From UBA2040 sp041751955 (GTDB taxonomy: Bacteria > Bacteroidota > Bacteroidia > Flavobacteriales_D > Crocinitomicaceae), in NCBI GenBank assembly GCA_041751955.1, contig JBGSIB010000054.1, positions 30,088-94,087 of the forward strand: a DNA stretch of 64,000 bases, given 5' to 3'. The first letter of the stretch is position 1. The number at the start of each line of letters is the position of its first letter. Position numbers and translations under genes: made by a program. Positions 7,884-15,753 of this stretch are shown here, piece by piece. The notes beneath the pieces are model-generated. The model did no database searches, was not told the DNA's origin, and was given only the letters and a program-made list of their open reading frames with translations.

Positions 7884-9806
7884 ATGAAAAGAAAATTACT
7901 CGCACTATTTGTCCTATTGAGCTCATTGACTTATGCTCAAGTTCCGAGTTATGTGCCACAAAGTGGTCTTCGATGTTATTATCCTTTTTCAGGAAATCCG
8001 AATGATGCTAGTGCGGCTGCAAGTCATTTGGTGAACAGCGGTGCGGTACTTACGACTGATCGTTTCGCCAATCCAAATTCGGCTTATTCATTCAATGGAA
8101 CGAACCAATCTATGAGTAAAACAAATCCAAATTTTACCTTTAGTTCTGCGGGTAGTTTTACGGTTTCCGTTTGGATTCAAAAAACCACAACGGCCGGGGG
8201 TGTTGCATTAATCAATGGAACGTCAACTGCTGGTAATTTTATTTGGTTGCTTCAAGGTGGAACGACAATGACTTATGGAACCAACAAACAGCAACAATCT
8301 TGGGTTTACGTTTCTTCACCTATCACAATAGGGAGTTGGGAACATTTTGTTTGTGTCTACAACAACGGAGCAATGACATTCTATCGAAACAACGTTGTTG
8401 AAGGAACAGGAACTTTCACCTATACGGGAGTGACATCGGCCAATATGCCATTTTACGTTGGAAAAGGGATAAGTGGTGGATATTTTGCAGGAAATATTGA
8501 TGATCTTGGGATCTGGGATAGAGCCTTATCGACATGTGAAATTAATGACCTTTTTAATGCTACATCAACCATTACAACTGTTAATGCTGGTCCAGATGTA
8601 TCTTTGTGTGCTGGAAATTCTACAACTTTGACTGGTTCTGGAGCTACAACTTTACAATGGAATCCTATTGTGACGAATGGTGTTTCATTTACACCTACTT
8701 CAACACAAACCTATACTTTAACAGGAACGGATGCCAACGGTTGTTCAGCATGGGATCAAGTGGAAGTGACAGTTAATCAACCTTTAATCAATGGAGGTCC
8801 AAATCAAACAATCTGTTTAGGTTCGTCGATAACGTTGACTGCAGCAGGAACAAATTCAGCGACTTGGGACAATGGAGTTTTAAATGGTGTTCCTTTTATC
8901 CCAACGTCAAGCCAAACTTATACGGTAACTGGAATCGATTTGAACGGTTGTCCAGGAACAGATCAAGTTTTAATCAATACCTACCAGCCCAATATAAATG
9001 CCGGGAGCAATGTTGCCGTTTGTGCAGGGGAATCTGTAACCTTGACCGGAAGTGGAGGCGTTACTTATGTCTGGGATAATGGAGTGAGCAATGGCGTTTC
9101 CTTCGTGCCAAATGCTTCACAAACCTATATTCTTGTCGGTACTGATGGATTTGGTTGTTCTAAAACAGATAGTGTTGATGTTGTGGTCAATGCTACTCCC
9201 AACATTCAAGCAGGTGTTGACATAGCTGTTTGTGATGGAGACAATGTTACTTTATCAGGTTCTGGTGGTGTTTCCTATGTTTGGAATAACGGTGTTACGG
9301 ATGGCTCGACTTTTACACCTACAGTTTCGAATACATATATAGTAACAGGAACGGACAACAATAATTGTACGAACGTAGATTCAGTATTTGTTGCCGTGAA
9401 TCAACCAACGGTTTCAAATTTGAATATTTCAGCCATCGACCAATATGTTTTAAATGGAACGACTTACAGTACTTCAGGCACTTACACGCAAGTGATTACA
9501 AACGCAAATGGTTGTGATAGTACAATTACGCTCAATCTATTTTTAGACTTCACGGGGTTGGAAGAAGTTTCAAAAACGCTTGTTCGTTTTTACCCAAATC
9601 CAGTGAACGATTTTGTTTACATAAGCGCCGATGTTTCAGTGATAGGAAAAACGATTCAAGTATTTGCCTTGGATGGGAAACTAGTAAAAACAATTGTGTT
9701 AAGCCAAGAGCAAAGTGAAATAAATTTTAGTGAATTGAGTTCGGGAGTTTATACCTGTCGAATGGATGACATGTCAGAATTCAATTTCCGTTTGGTTAAA
9801 TATTAG
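7884..9806 (+). CDS. secreted LamG-domain protein with four tandem repeats and T9SS tail
   Basis: About 640 residues. A signal peptide (MKRKLLALFVLLSSLTYAQ) is followed by a concanavalin/LamG-like domain (about 25-230; YYPFSGNPNDAS, then NIDDLGIWDRAL), which in this family binds carbohydrate or protein ligands. Next come four repeats of about 70 residues, each with the pattern NAGxDVxxCxGxxxTLTGSG, then W(D/N)NGV, FxPxxSQTY, VTGTDxNGC, typical of Ig-like surface stalk modules. A T9SS type A sorting domain ends the protein (VRFYPNPVNDF … SSGVYTC). It probably acts as a surface adhesin. The chosen ATG gives a clean signal peptide and a correctly placed promoter. Confidence 0.88.
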   Translation: MKRKLLALFVLLSSLTYAQVPSYVPQSGLRCYYPFSGNPNDASAAASHLVNSGAVLTTDRFANPNSAYSFNGTNQSMSKTNPNFTFSSAGSFTVSVWIQKTTTAGGVALINGTSTAGNFIWLLQGGTTMTYGTNKQQQSWVYVSSPITIGSWEHFVCVYNNGAMTFYRNNVVEGTGTFTYTGVTSANMPFYVGKGISGGYFAGNIDDLGIWDRALSTCEINDLFNATSTITTVNAGPDVSLCAGNSTTLTGSGATTLQWNPIVTNGVSFTPTSTQTYTLTGTDANGCSAWDQVEVTVNQPLINGGPNQTICLGSSITLTAAGTNSATWDNGVLNGVPFIPTSSQTYTVTGIDLNGCPGTDQVLINTYQPNINAGSNVAVCAGESVTLTGSGGVTYVWDNGVSNGVSFVPNASQTYILVGTDGFGCSKTDSVDVVVNATPNIQAGVDIAVCDGDNVTLSGSGGVSYVWNNGVTDGSTFTPTVSNTYIVTGTDNNNCTNVDSVFVAVNQPTVSNLNISAIDQYVLNGTTYSTSGTYTQVITNANGCDSTITLNLFLDFTGLEEVSKTLVRFYPNPVNDFVYISADVSVIGKTIQVFALDGKLVKTIVLSQEQSEINFSELSSGVYTCRMDDMSEFNFRLVKY

Positions 9807-10657
9807 TCTGTTATTGGCTCTTCTATCTCTATGATTTCGGTAGTTTCAGCTTTCAGATATCCCATGTCGAACATGGCTATGGTAGCGGCGACAATCGTTA
9901 CGACGGGTGCCATGGAGGCCAAAATCCATAAAAATAAGTGGAGGAAAAAGTCGGCAATGGAGGCATCAGCATCGTTTTTGGTTGCAAAATCAAAGAGAAT
10001 GGAAAGATCAACGGGCATTAGAATTAACATGGAATAAACGCCACCTATTGCCACCGCTAATCCTCTATGTTTCCGAATAAAGATGATACTTTGATCGATG
10101 TCAAGTTTTCGTCTTTCGTTCACGTAATCCAAAAAACTGAAGCCATAATAAAAGAAACCGATGGCGAAAGTCAAATAGAAAATAGGAGCGGAGTGGGCAT
10201 TTTTCCAACCCAGAACGGAAACCAAGAATATGATTAAGAAAAAAGTGTATTCCCACATCAAATTTCGAATGACTATCCGAAAACTGCGCTGAATGTCATG
10301 CCACAACTGTTTTGCGCTGAAGGGATAAGTTTTTCCTGTTAGCTTCTTCTCACATTTTTGAGACAAAAAAGAAAGCATGGGCGAAAGCAAGACAACAACC
10401 ATGTACTTCGCAAATTTCATCAAAAGAATGGCAATGGTAATTTCAACAAGTATTCTCAGGGTATACCAAACCATGTCGTTCACGGTTTCCATTTGATATT
10501 CTACTTGATGATTTTGAATCAAATCTCCCAAATAATAAATCCCCAACATCAACAAAGCTGGAAATAGAAAAAACCAATACAAATGATTCTGAAAAATGAA
10601 CTGATACGCCTTACCAAAAGACTTTAATCCCGCCCAGAATTGCTGCAGATATAACAT
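9803..10657 (-). CDS. EI24/CysZ-like multi-spanning membrane protein
   Basis: A 284-residue protein of the EI24 (PF07264-type) family to judge by FFLFPALLML, the long hydrophobic segments and the FFYYGFSFLDYVNERRK motif, with at least five membrane segments and an acidic tail. The family includes sulfate importer CysZ, but the substrate here is unknown. I start at MLYLQQFWAGLKSF; the frame runs 62 codons further upstream, but that part is a translation of intergenic repeats rich in repeated QRS/SGAVHQRSG words. It overlaps the end of the convergent LamG gene by 4 bp. A paralogue lies at 39013-39744. Confidence 0.75.
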   Translation of the reverse strand: MLYLQQFWAGLKSFGKAYQFIFQNHLYWFFLFPALLMLGIYYLGDLIQNHQVEYQMETVNDMVWYTLRILVEITIAILLMKFAKYMVVVLLSPMLSFLSQKCEKKLTGKTYPFSAKQLWHDIQRSFRIVIRNLMWEYTFFLIIFLVSVLGWKNAHSAPIFYLTFAIGFFYYGFSFLDYVNERRKLDIDQSIIFIRKHRGLAVAIGGVYSMLILMPVDLSILFDFATKNDADASIADFFLHLFLWILASMAPVVTIVAATIAMFDMGYLKAETTEIIEIEEPITD

Positions 10658-10703
10658 TGCGTTAAAAATACTAACTTTTGGAATATGAAAGGAGTTGGAT
10701 TTT

Positions 10704-10830
10704 GGACCGGCTTCGCCTTTTGGACCGCTTCGCTGATGGACCGCTCCGCTGATGGACCGCTGCGCTGATGGACTGCTTCGCTGATGGATTTGGTGAACTA
10801 TCCAATCCAACAGCGCAGCGGTCCAAAATC
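10704..10830. repeat. 16-bp tandem repeat array with inverted right arm
   Basis: Four consecutive 16-bp units start at 10722, 10738, 10754 and 10770: GGACCGCTTCGCTGAT, then variants with CTC, CTG and ACTG changes. A related word (GGACCGGCTTCGCC) precedes them. An inverted copy (ACAGCGCAGCGGTCC, near 10810-10824) lies to the right, allowing a hairpin. The array sits directly upstream of the purB promoter and is closely related to the element at 48258. Confidence 0.9.
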
Positions 10831-10851
10831 CAAATCTCATCAAAAAAATGT

Positions 10852-10859
10852 TATCTTTG
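10852..10859 (+). promoter_or_regulatory. -7 promoter element of purB
   Basis: TATCTTTG is a perfect TAnnTTTG box, 59 bp upstream of the ATG at 10919 and immediately after the repeat array. Confidence 0.55.
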
Positions 10860-10918
10860 CGCTTTCATTTTTCTTCTAATTTGAAGTTAAAACATTGATA
10901 ATCAACAAATACGACAAC

Positions 10919-12262
10919 ATGGAGCTCAATTCACTCACTGCCATTTCACCAATCGACGGACGTTACCACGGTAAAACAACTGAACTTCGCCCTTATTTTT
11001 CTGAATATGCTTTGATTAAGTACCGCGTTTTGGTGGAAATCAAGTATTTGATGGCGCTGGCTGAGGAAGGAATGGAAGGAATGCACGATTTCCCGAAAGA
11101 TAAATTTCCTGCTTTAGAAACTGTAATTTCAAACTTTTCGGAAGAAGATGCAACATGGATCAAGGATACCGAAAAGGTGACCAATCATGATGTAAAAGCC
11201 GTTGAATACTTCGTGAAAGAAAAAATGAAGGAATTGGGATTGGAGAAATATTTGGAGTTTGTTCACTTCGGTTTGACTTCTCAAGATATCAACAACACCA
11301 GTATTCCACTTTCTTTGAAAGAAGCTATCCAAGAAACGTATTTGCCGCTTTTGGAAAATATGATTGCGAAGCTGAGACAATATCAAGATGATTGGAAAAA
11401 TATTCCATTGTTAGCGAGAACACACGGACAACCAGCTTCTCCAACAAGATTGGGAAAAGAAGTTCAGGTTTATGTGGAAAGACTTGAGGTTCAAGTGGCT
11501 CAATTGAAAAATATGCCTTATTCATCCAAATTTGGTGGTGCTACAGGAAATTTTAATGCGCATCATATTGCGTATCCAAATAATGATTGGAAAGCCTTTG
11601 CCAATAAATTTGTCAATGAAACTTTGGGCTTGAACCGTTCTCAAACGACCACACAAATTGATCATTACGACAACTTGGCTGCATTGTTCGATTGTCTTCG
11701 TCGTATCAACACCATTATTTTGGATTTGGATCGCGACATGTGGACTTACATTTCCATGGATTATTTCAAACAAAAATTGAAAGAAGGAGAAATAGGTTCT
11801 AGCGCCATGCCACACAAAGTAAATCCGATTGATTTTGAAAATTCAGAAGGAAATATTGGTATTGCGAACGCTTTGTTTGAACATCTTTCAACGAAATTAC
11901 CCGTTTCACGTTTACAAAGAGATTTAACAGATTCTACTGTGTTAAGAACAATCGGAATGCCTTTTGCACATACATTTATCGCGATTAAATCCACTTTGAA
12001 TGGCTTGAACAAATTGTTACTTAACGAAGCGGCTATCGAAGCGGATTTGGAAAACAACTGGGCGGTGGTTGCCGAAGCCATTCAAACGGTTTTGCGCAGC
12101 ATAGGATTTGAAAAACCTTACGAAGCATTAAAAGGATTGACCAGAAAAAATGAGGCGGTAACCAAAGAATCGGTTCATGAATTCATTGACTCTTTGGATG
12201 TTTCTGATGCAGTAAGAGCAAAATTGAAGACAATTACACCACAGAATTATACAGGGATTTAA
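10919..12262 (+). CDS. purB: adenylosuccinate lyase
   Basis: A 447-residue enzyme catalysing two fumarate eliminations in purine synthesis (SAICAR to AICAR and adenylosuccinate to AMP). The fumarase/aspartase superfamily signature is present as SSAMPHKVNPIDFENSEGN (about residues 290-308), with TSQDINNTS and ARTHGQPASPT in the other two conserved regions. The ATG at 10919 (MELNSLTAISPIDGRY) matches the usual family start; an in-frame TTG at 10895 is unnecessary. Confidence 0.96.
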   Translation: MELNSLTAISPIDGRYHGKTTELRPYFSEYALIKYRVLVEIKYLMALAEEGMEGMHDFPKDKFPALETVISNFSEEDATWIKDTEKVTNHDVKAVEYFVKEKMKELGLEKYLEFVHFGLTSQDINNTSIPLSLKEAIQETYLPLLENMIAKLRQYQDDWKNIPLLARTHGQPASPTRLGKEVQVYVERLEVQVAQLKNMPYSSKFGGATGNFNAHHIAYPNNDWKAFANKFVNETLGLNRSQTTTQIDHYDNLAALFDCLRRINTIILDLDRDMWTYISMDYFKQKLKEGEIGSSAMPHKVNPIDFENSEGNIGIANALFEHLSTKLPVSRLQRDLTDSTVLRTIGMPFAHTFIAIKSTLNGLNKLLLNEAAIEADLENNWAVVAEAIQTVLRSIGFEKPYEALKGLTRKNEAVTKESVHEFIDSLDVSDAVRAKLKTITPQNYTGI

Positions 12263-12302
12263 TACTATTTCTATCGTAAAATTGCTCACTAAATTTTGAC
12301 GT

Positions 12303-12351
12303 ATAATGCCGTCGTAGCTTTGGTTATGGCGTAATTTTATTACGGCATTAT
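12303..12351. repeat. inverted repeat with two mutually exclusive pairings downstream of purB
   Basis: ATAATGCCGT (12303-12312) is exactly complementary to ACGGCATTAT (12342-12351). A third segment, ATGGCGTAAT (12326-12335), can instead pair with ATTACGGCAT (12339-12348) with one mismatch. The 3' arm is thus shared between two alternative stems. No T-tract follows, so it is not a standard terminator. Confidence 0.6.
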
Positions 12352-12390
12352 CAAAGGTAAAACGGTATAAGAATTCTAAAAATACAAACC

Positions 12391-12422
12391 AAAAAAAAGC
12401 GCTTTATCCAAGCGCTTTTTTT
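12391..12422. terminator. bidirectional terminator between purB and the sigma/anti-sigma operon
   Basis: AAGCGCTT is repeated as a perfect inverted repeat (AAGCGCTT-tatcc-AAGCGCTT) flanked by an A-tract on the left and a T-tract on the right. It can stop transcripts from both sides and overlaps the last codons of the anti-sigma gene. Confidence 0.8.
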
Positions 12423-12646
12423 AATTTCTCTTTTTCTTCTTTTTGCAGAGGTTCGGAGTTATTCTCTTTTTTCATCTTACATAAAAGTCGGTGCAAAATC
12501 TTGCTATCTTTCTCATAATCACTGCAATTTTTGCAAATAATCATGTGCCATCTTGTTTTCGCCCAATCGACCATACCTAGTCTCTGCCAAAATGATTTTT
12601 CGACATTGATTACGGCCTCTTCACAAGGAATGTGTGGAATCTTCAT
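12404..12646 (-). CDS. small zinc-finger anti-sigma-like protein
   Basis: An 80-residue soluble protein with H34-x3-C38-x2-C41 (RWHMIICKNC), the core of the zinc-binding anti-sigma (ZAS) fold; an earlier Cys (residue 8, IPCEEAV) could complete the site. The C-terminus is Lys/Glu-rich with no membrane segment. It starts 12 bp after the ECF sigma gene, the classical position for its cognate anti-sigma. Function as an anti-sigma is inferred from the motif plus position. Its end coincides with a terminator. Confidence 0.7.
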   Translation of the reverse strand: MKIPHIPCEEAVINVEKSFWQRLGMVDWAKTRWHMIICKNCSDYEKDSKILHRLLCKMKKENNSEPLQKEEKEKLKKALG

Positions 12647-12658
12647 TTTTTCGAATAC

Positions 12659-13201
12659 TTATGACAAATATTTTTTATCGATGCAACCACGTAATTGAGC
12701 TTTAGCTCGGTGCACGATTACCCAGAAATTGGACGAAGTAAGCGAAAACTCCTTACTGATTTCTTCACCATTTTTTTCATCGTAATATTTGGCGTGCAAA
12801 ACCTCGCGCCAGTGGGCAGGAAGTTTGTCCATACAAAACTCCAAAATGGACAACTTTTCTTTCTCCTCGTTAAGCTCTTGGGGGTTTTTCGGATTCTGAT
12901 GAATGATTGTGTTGTTGATTTCTCCTTCTATTTCATCTGAACGGAGTGCGCCATGATTTTTCTTTTCTTTCCGCCAATAATCGATAATCTTGCGGTTCAA
13001 AATTGTTGTCATCCACGTTCTCAATGAACTTCGACCTTCAAATTGATCGATTTTTTCAAGACTAGTTAAAAGCGTTTCTTGCACAAAATCAAGCGATAAT
13101 TCTCTATTTTTAAGTTTCGACATGGCGAACTGAAAAAGATACTCGCTGTGTTCTTCAACTAGAATTTCGGATGAAGGAATAACTTGCGTTTGTTCTGTCA
13201 T
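12659..13201 (-). CDS. ECF-type RNA polymerase sigma factor
   Basis: A 180-residue sigma-70 family protein with region 2 (LFQFAMSKLKNRELSLDFVQETLL, about 24-47; DQFEGRSSLRTWMTTILNRKIIDYWRK, about 52-78) and region 4 (LPAHWREVLHAKYYDEKNGEEIS, about 126-148, then a helix-turn-helix). Sigma regions 1 and 3 are absent, as expected for ECF factors. It sits 13 bp downstream of lnt and 12 bp upstream of the small zinc-finger protein, so the three are probably one operon. An envelope-stress role is plausible given the lnt linkage. Confidence 0.9.
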   Translation of the reverse strand: MTEQTQVIPSSEILVEEHSEYLFQFAMSKLKNRELSLDFVQETLLTSLEKIDQFEGRSSLRTWMTTILNRKIIDYWRKEKKNHGALRSDEIEGEINNTIIHQNPKNPQELNEEKEKLSILEFCMDKLPAHWREVLHAKYYDEKNGEEISKEFSLTSSNFWVIVHRAKAQLRGCIDKKYLS

Positions 13202-13214
13202 GACATTTAAAAGT

Positions 13215-14837
13215 TTACTTACTCACGTTGGTTTGACCGATTTTATATTTTTTTTTGAATCGTTTTACCCAGGTCACTAAAATGAGTAGAACTGCAACAA
13301 AAGTAAAAGAACGACCGAAGAAATCTCCATATTTTGAATAAATTGTAAGTTCTTTATTTTTATTTAGGCTTCCAACAATTGAAGTCGCTTTCCACCAACC
13401 TGTTTCTTGAATAATATCTCCTCGCTGATTGATGATTGCGCTCGTTCCAGTATTCGCACTGCGCGCTACAGATCTGCGATTTTCTATGGCCCGAAGACGC
13501 GCAAAGCTCAGATGTTGTTTGTATCCTGGCGTATCTTGCCACCAGCCGTCGTTGGTTATAATTGCGATGTATTCAGCACCTTTTCGTACTTGTTGACTCA
13601 CAAATTCTCCGTAGACGGATTCATAACAAACAACAGGCGCAAACCACCCATTTTTACCTTTCAAAATCAAAGGTTCTTTGGAAATTCCCAAAGTGCCTGA
13701 AGCACCGCCTTGGTCAATGGACCATTCATCCAAAAATGGCAAGTATTTAATAAACGGAACTTGTTCAACTCCCAATACTAATTTAGATTTATGGACAAAA
13801 TCATTATCCCCGCTGGAATGCATGAGAATAGATGTGTTGTAGCTTTCCCAAAAGCCGGGACCGTCGGTGTATTCGCGTGATGCAGGTGAATTTTTCTTTT
13901 CAAAATGCTTTCGTGTTGAAGCCCCTAGCAGAAAATCGCAGTCCCAACTTTTGATTGCTTCATCCAAGGGTTTATAAAAATCATATTGTTTGAACTCTTC
14001 TTCATAAAACTCATAACTCAAGGATGTTTCAGGCGCTAACACTAAATCTGTTTTTGCATTAACCTTTCCTATTGCCAATCCAATCATTTTGGCTATTTGA
14101 GCTTCAAGCGGAGTAGAGAATTTTACATTGTAGGGATCAATATTGGGTTGTAGAATAACCACATTTACTGGAGCCTTTTTTTCTGTATAATTGAAGTATT
14201 TAATAACTGAAATGAGGGTTGGAATTAATAAAAAAAGTGTCGTCAAAAAGACCAAACTCATCTGAGCATGCATGGTTTTGTTAAATTTTATGCGCTGTGA
14301 AACAAGTCTGAAAATGAATAAGTTGATAATGAGAATCCATATAGTCCCGCCCAATATTCCCGTGTACTCGTACCATTGAACGAACCAAGGAACACGTGCA
14401 AATGTATTGCCTAAATTGAGCCAAGGCCAGGATAATTCCCAATGATAATGCAAGTATTCGAAAGATGTCCATAGAATAATAAGTCCAATGTATCCCTCTT
14501 TTTTGCCCATGTGTTTTTTTGTCAAATGGTAAAGATAGAAGGTGAGTGCCATCAACAGGGAATTGGCAAGAACAGCCATAATCACTCCACCCGCACTAGC
14601 AAAATAGATCCACCAAGTGGTGATGAGATTGTAGAAAAAAAAGGCAACATAAGCATGAATAAAAACTTTACCTGAACGATAATTTTTCTGTGAAATATAA
14701 TCTTCCAAGATGAGCAAGGGAACCAAAGCTATGAAGATCAAAGGAAATAAACTACCGGTAAAAGGAAATGAAATGCCCAGCAAAATACCCGTGGCAACAC
14801 TAAGACCAAATCGCTGAATTTTTGTGAGGTTTTTCAT
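13215..14837 (-). CDS. lnt: apolipoprotein N-acyltransferase
   Basis: A 540-residue inner-membrane enzyme that N-acylates the lipid-modified Cys of lipoproteins. The N-terminal 200 residues carry about six membrane segments; the periplasmic nitrilase-like domain shows the Glu-Lys-Cys triad in LAPETSLSYEF, HKSKLVLGVEQVPF and PVVCYESVYGEF, and a last membrane helix follows. Numerous lipoboxes in the window provide its substrates. It heads a likely three-gene operon with the ECF sigma factor and the zinc-finger protein. Confidence 0.93.
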   Translation of the reverse strand: MKNLTKIQRFGLSVATGILLGISFPFTGSLFPLIFIALVPLLILEDYISQKNYRSGKVFIHAYVAFFFYNLITTWWIYFASAGGVIMAVLANSLLMALTFYLYHLTKKHMGKKEGYIGLIILWTSFEYLHYHWELSWPWLNLGNTFARVPWFVQWYEYTGILGGTIWILIINLFIFRLVSQRIKFNKTMHAQMSLVFLTTLFLLIPTLISVIKYFNYTEKKAPVNVVILQPNIDPYNVKFSTPLEAQIAKMIGLAIGKVNAKTDLVLAPETSLSYEFYEEEFKQYDFYKPLDEAIKSWDCDFLLGASTRKHFEKKNSPASREYTDGPGFWESYNTSILMHSSGDNDFVHKSKLVLGVEQVPFIKYLPFLDEWSIDQGGASGTLGISKEPLILKGKNGWFAPVVCYESVYGEFVSQQVRKGAEYIAIITNDGWWQDTPGYKQHLSFARLRAIENRRSVARSANTGTSAIINQRGDIIQETGWWKATSIVGSLNKNKELTIYSKYGDFFGRSFTFVAVLLILVTWVKRFKKKYKIGQTNVSK

Positions 14838-14851
14838 GGAAAGTAAAAGTA

Positions 14852-14882
14852 TAAAAAAACACCAAGCGAAAACTTGGTGTTT
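14852..14882 (-). terminator. rho-independent terminator of the 14907-15698 lipoprotein gene
   Basis: AAACACCAAG and CTTGGTGTTT form a perfect 10-bp stem with a 6-base loop. Read on the minus strand, a run of T follows the stem, just before the lnt start. Confidence 0.8.
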
Positions 14883-14906
14883 AGTATTCTTTAGAATTTA
14901 TAACGC

Positions 14907-15698
14907 TTATAAAGTCAAAGTTTTTTCTTTTTTGCCATATTTCAAGACAGCCGTATTATCGCAGCTACCATCTCCATAATTCAAAGTTGCTGTTTCTTTC
15001 ATACTTGGAGAAGTGATGTCAAGAATTCCTCCTTTGATCCATCTGCATCCTACTTGAAGTTGTAAAGGTTCAGAAACGGTAACCGTATACTCAATATCTT
15101 TTGTGTTGACGCCAGTAGCGGAACCAATCACTTCGTATTCGTCGTCTGTTATATAAGGTGTATTGTCACCAGAAACGTATTTGCGAAGGAAATCTCCATT
15201 CCATGTAATCACACCTCTTTCTTCAGGTAAAGTAATTGTTGACTTTGAAACAATAGACCAAGCCGTTGCCGATGTTCGTGTTGAAGTTCTTGTGGCTTCT
15301 ATTAAGTTGTCATTCACATAATAAGAGCTTGTCGTAATCGTCGTTGCGTTTGCCGACCCTATTCCGTCGAATTGTCCGTTGTTCGTAATTAAAATAACTC
15401 CTTTTCTTCTTTTTCCGTCAGCACATGTACAATCTGTTGAACCGAAATCTACAGTTATCATTTTGGCCGTGCCAGTCGTGTCATATGTTATTGTTGCACA
15501 AGTCGCAGCGAAACTTGTAAAAGGACCATCAATTGCCTGAGCGGCCATTGTACCCAAATCATTCATGCTTTTTTGACTCAATGAACTTTGTTGTGCAATT
15601 TCTGCACTGTCATTTTTATCTTGGTTTTTACGGCAAGAAATTGTCAATGCTGAAAGGGTAAAAACACATAGAAAAAGGTGTAAATAAATTCGTTTCAT
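14907..15698 (-). CDS. lipoprotein of unknown function
   Basis: A 263-residue protein with a lipoprotein signal (MKRIYLHLFLCVFTLSALTISC; Cys in TISCRKN). The mature part is Ser/Thr-rich and beta-strand-like, with a CTCADGKRRKG stretch and two further Cys (CRW, GSCDN). I recognise no catalytic motif. I start at MKRIY because the 7 residues encoded upstream would spoil the signal sequence. It has its own terminator and appears to be transcribed alone or after the 15754-17907 gene. Confidence 0.7.
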   Translation of the reverse strand: MKRIYLHLFLCVFTLSALTISCRKNQDKNDSAEIAQQSSLSQKSMNDLGTMAAQAIDGPFTSFAATCATITYDTTGTAKMITVDFGSTDCTCADGKRRKGVILITNNGQFDGIGSANATTITTSSYYVNDNLIEATRTSTRTSATAWSIVSKSTITLPEERGVITWNGDFLRKYVSGDNTPYITDDEYEVIGSATGVNTKDIEYTVTVSEPLQLQVGCRWIKGGILDITSPSMKETATLNYGDGSCDNTAVLKYGKKEKTLTL

Positions 15699-15753
15699 AG
15701 TAATTCTATTTATTAGCAAACTGTTTATGAAACGTAAAAGTAAAATAAAATTT

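Noticed and set aside
10658..10843. N-terminal extension of the EI24-type protein
   Set aside because: The 62 upstream codons translate the intergenic 16-bp repeats and contain no family similarity; MLYLQQF is the natural start.
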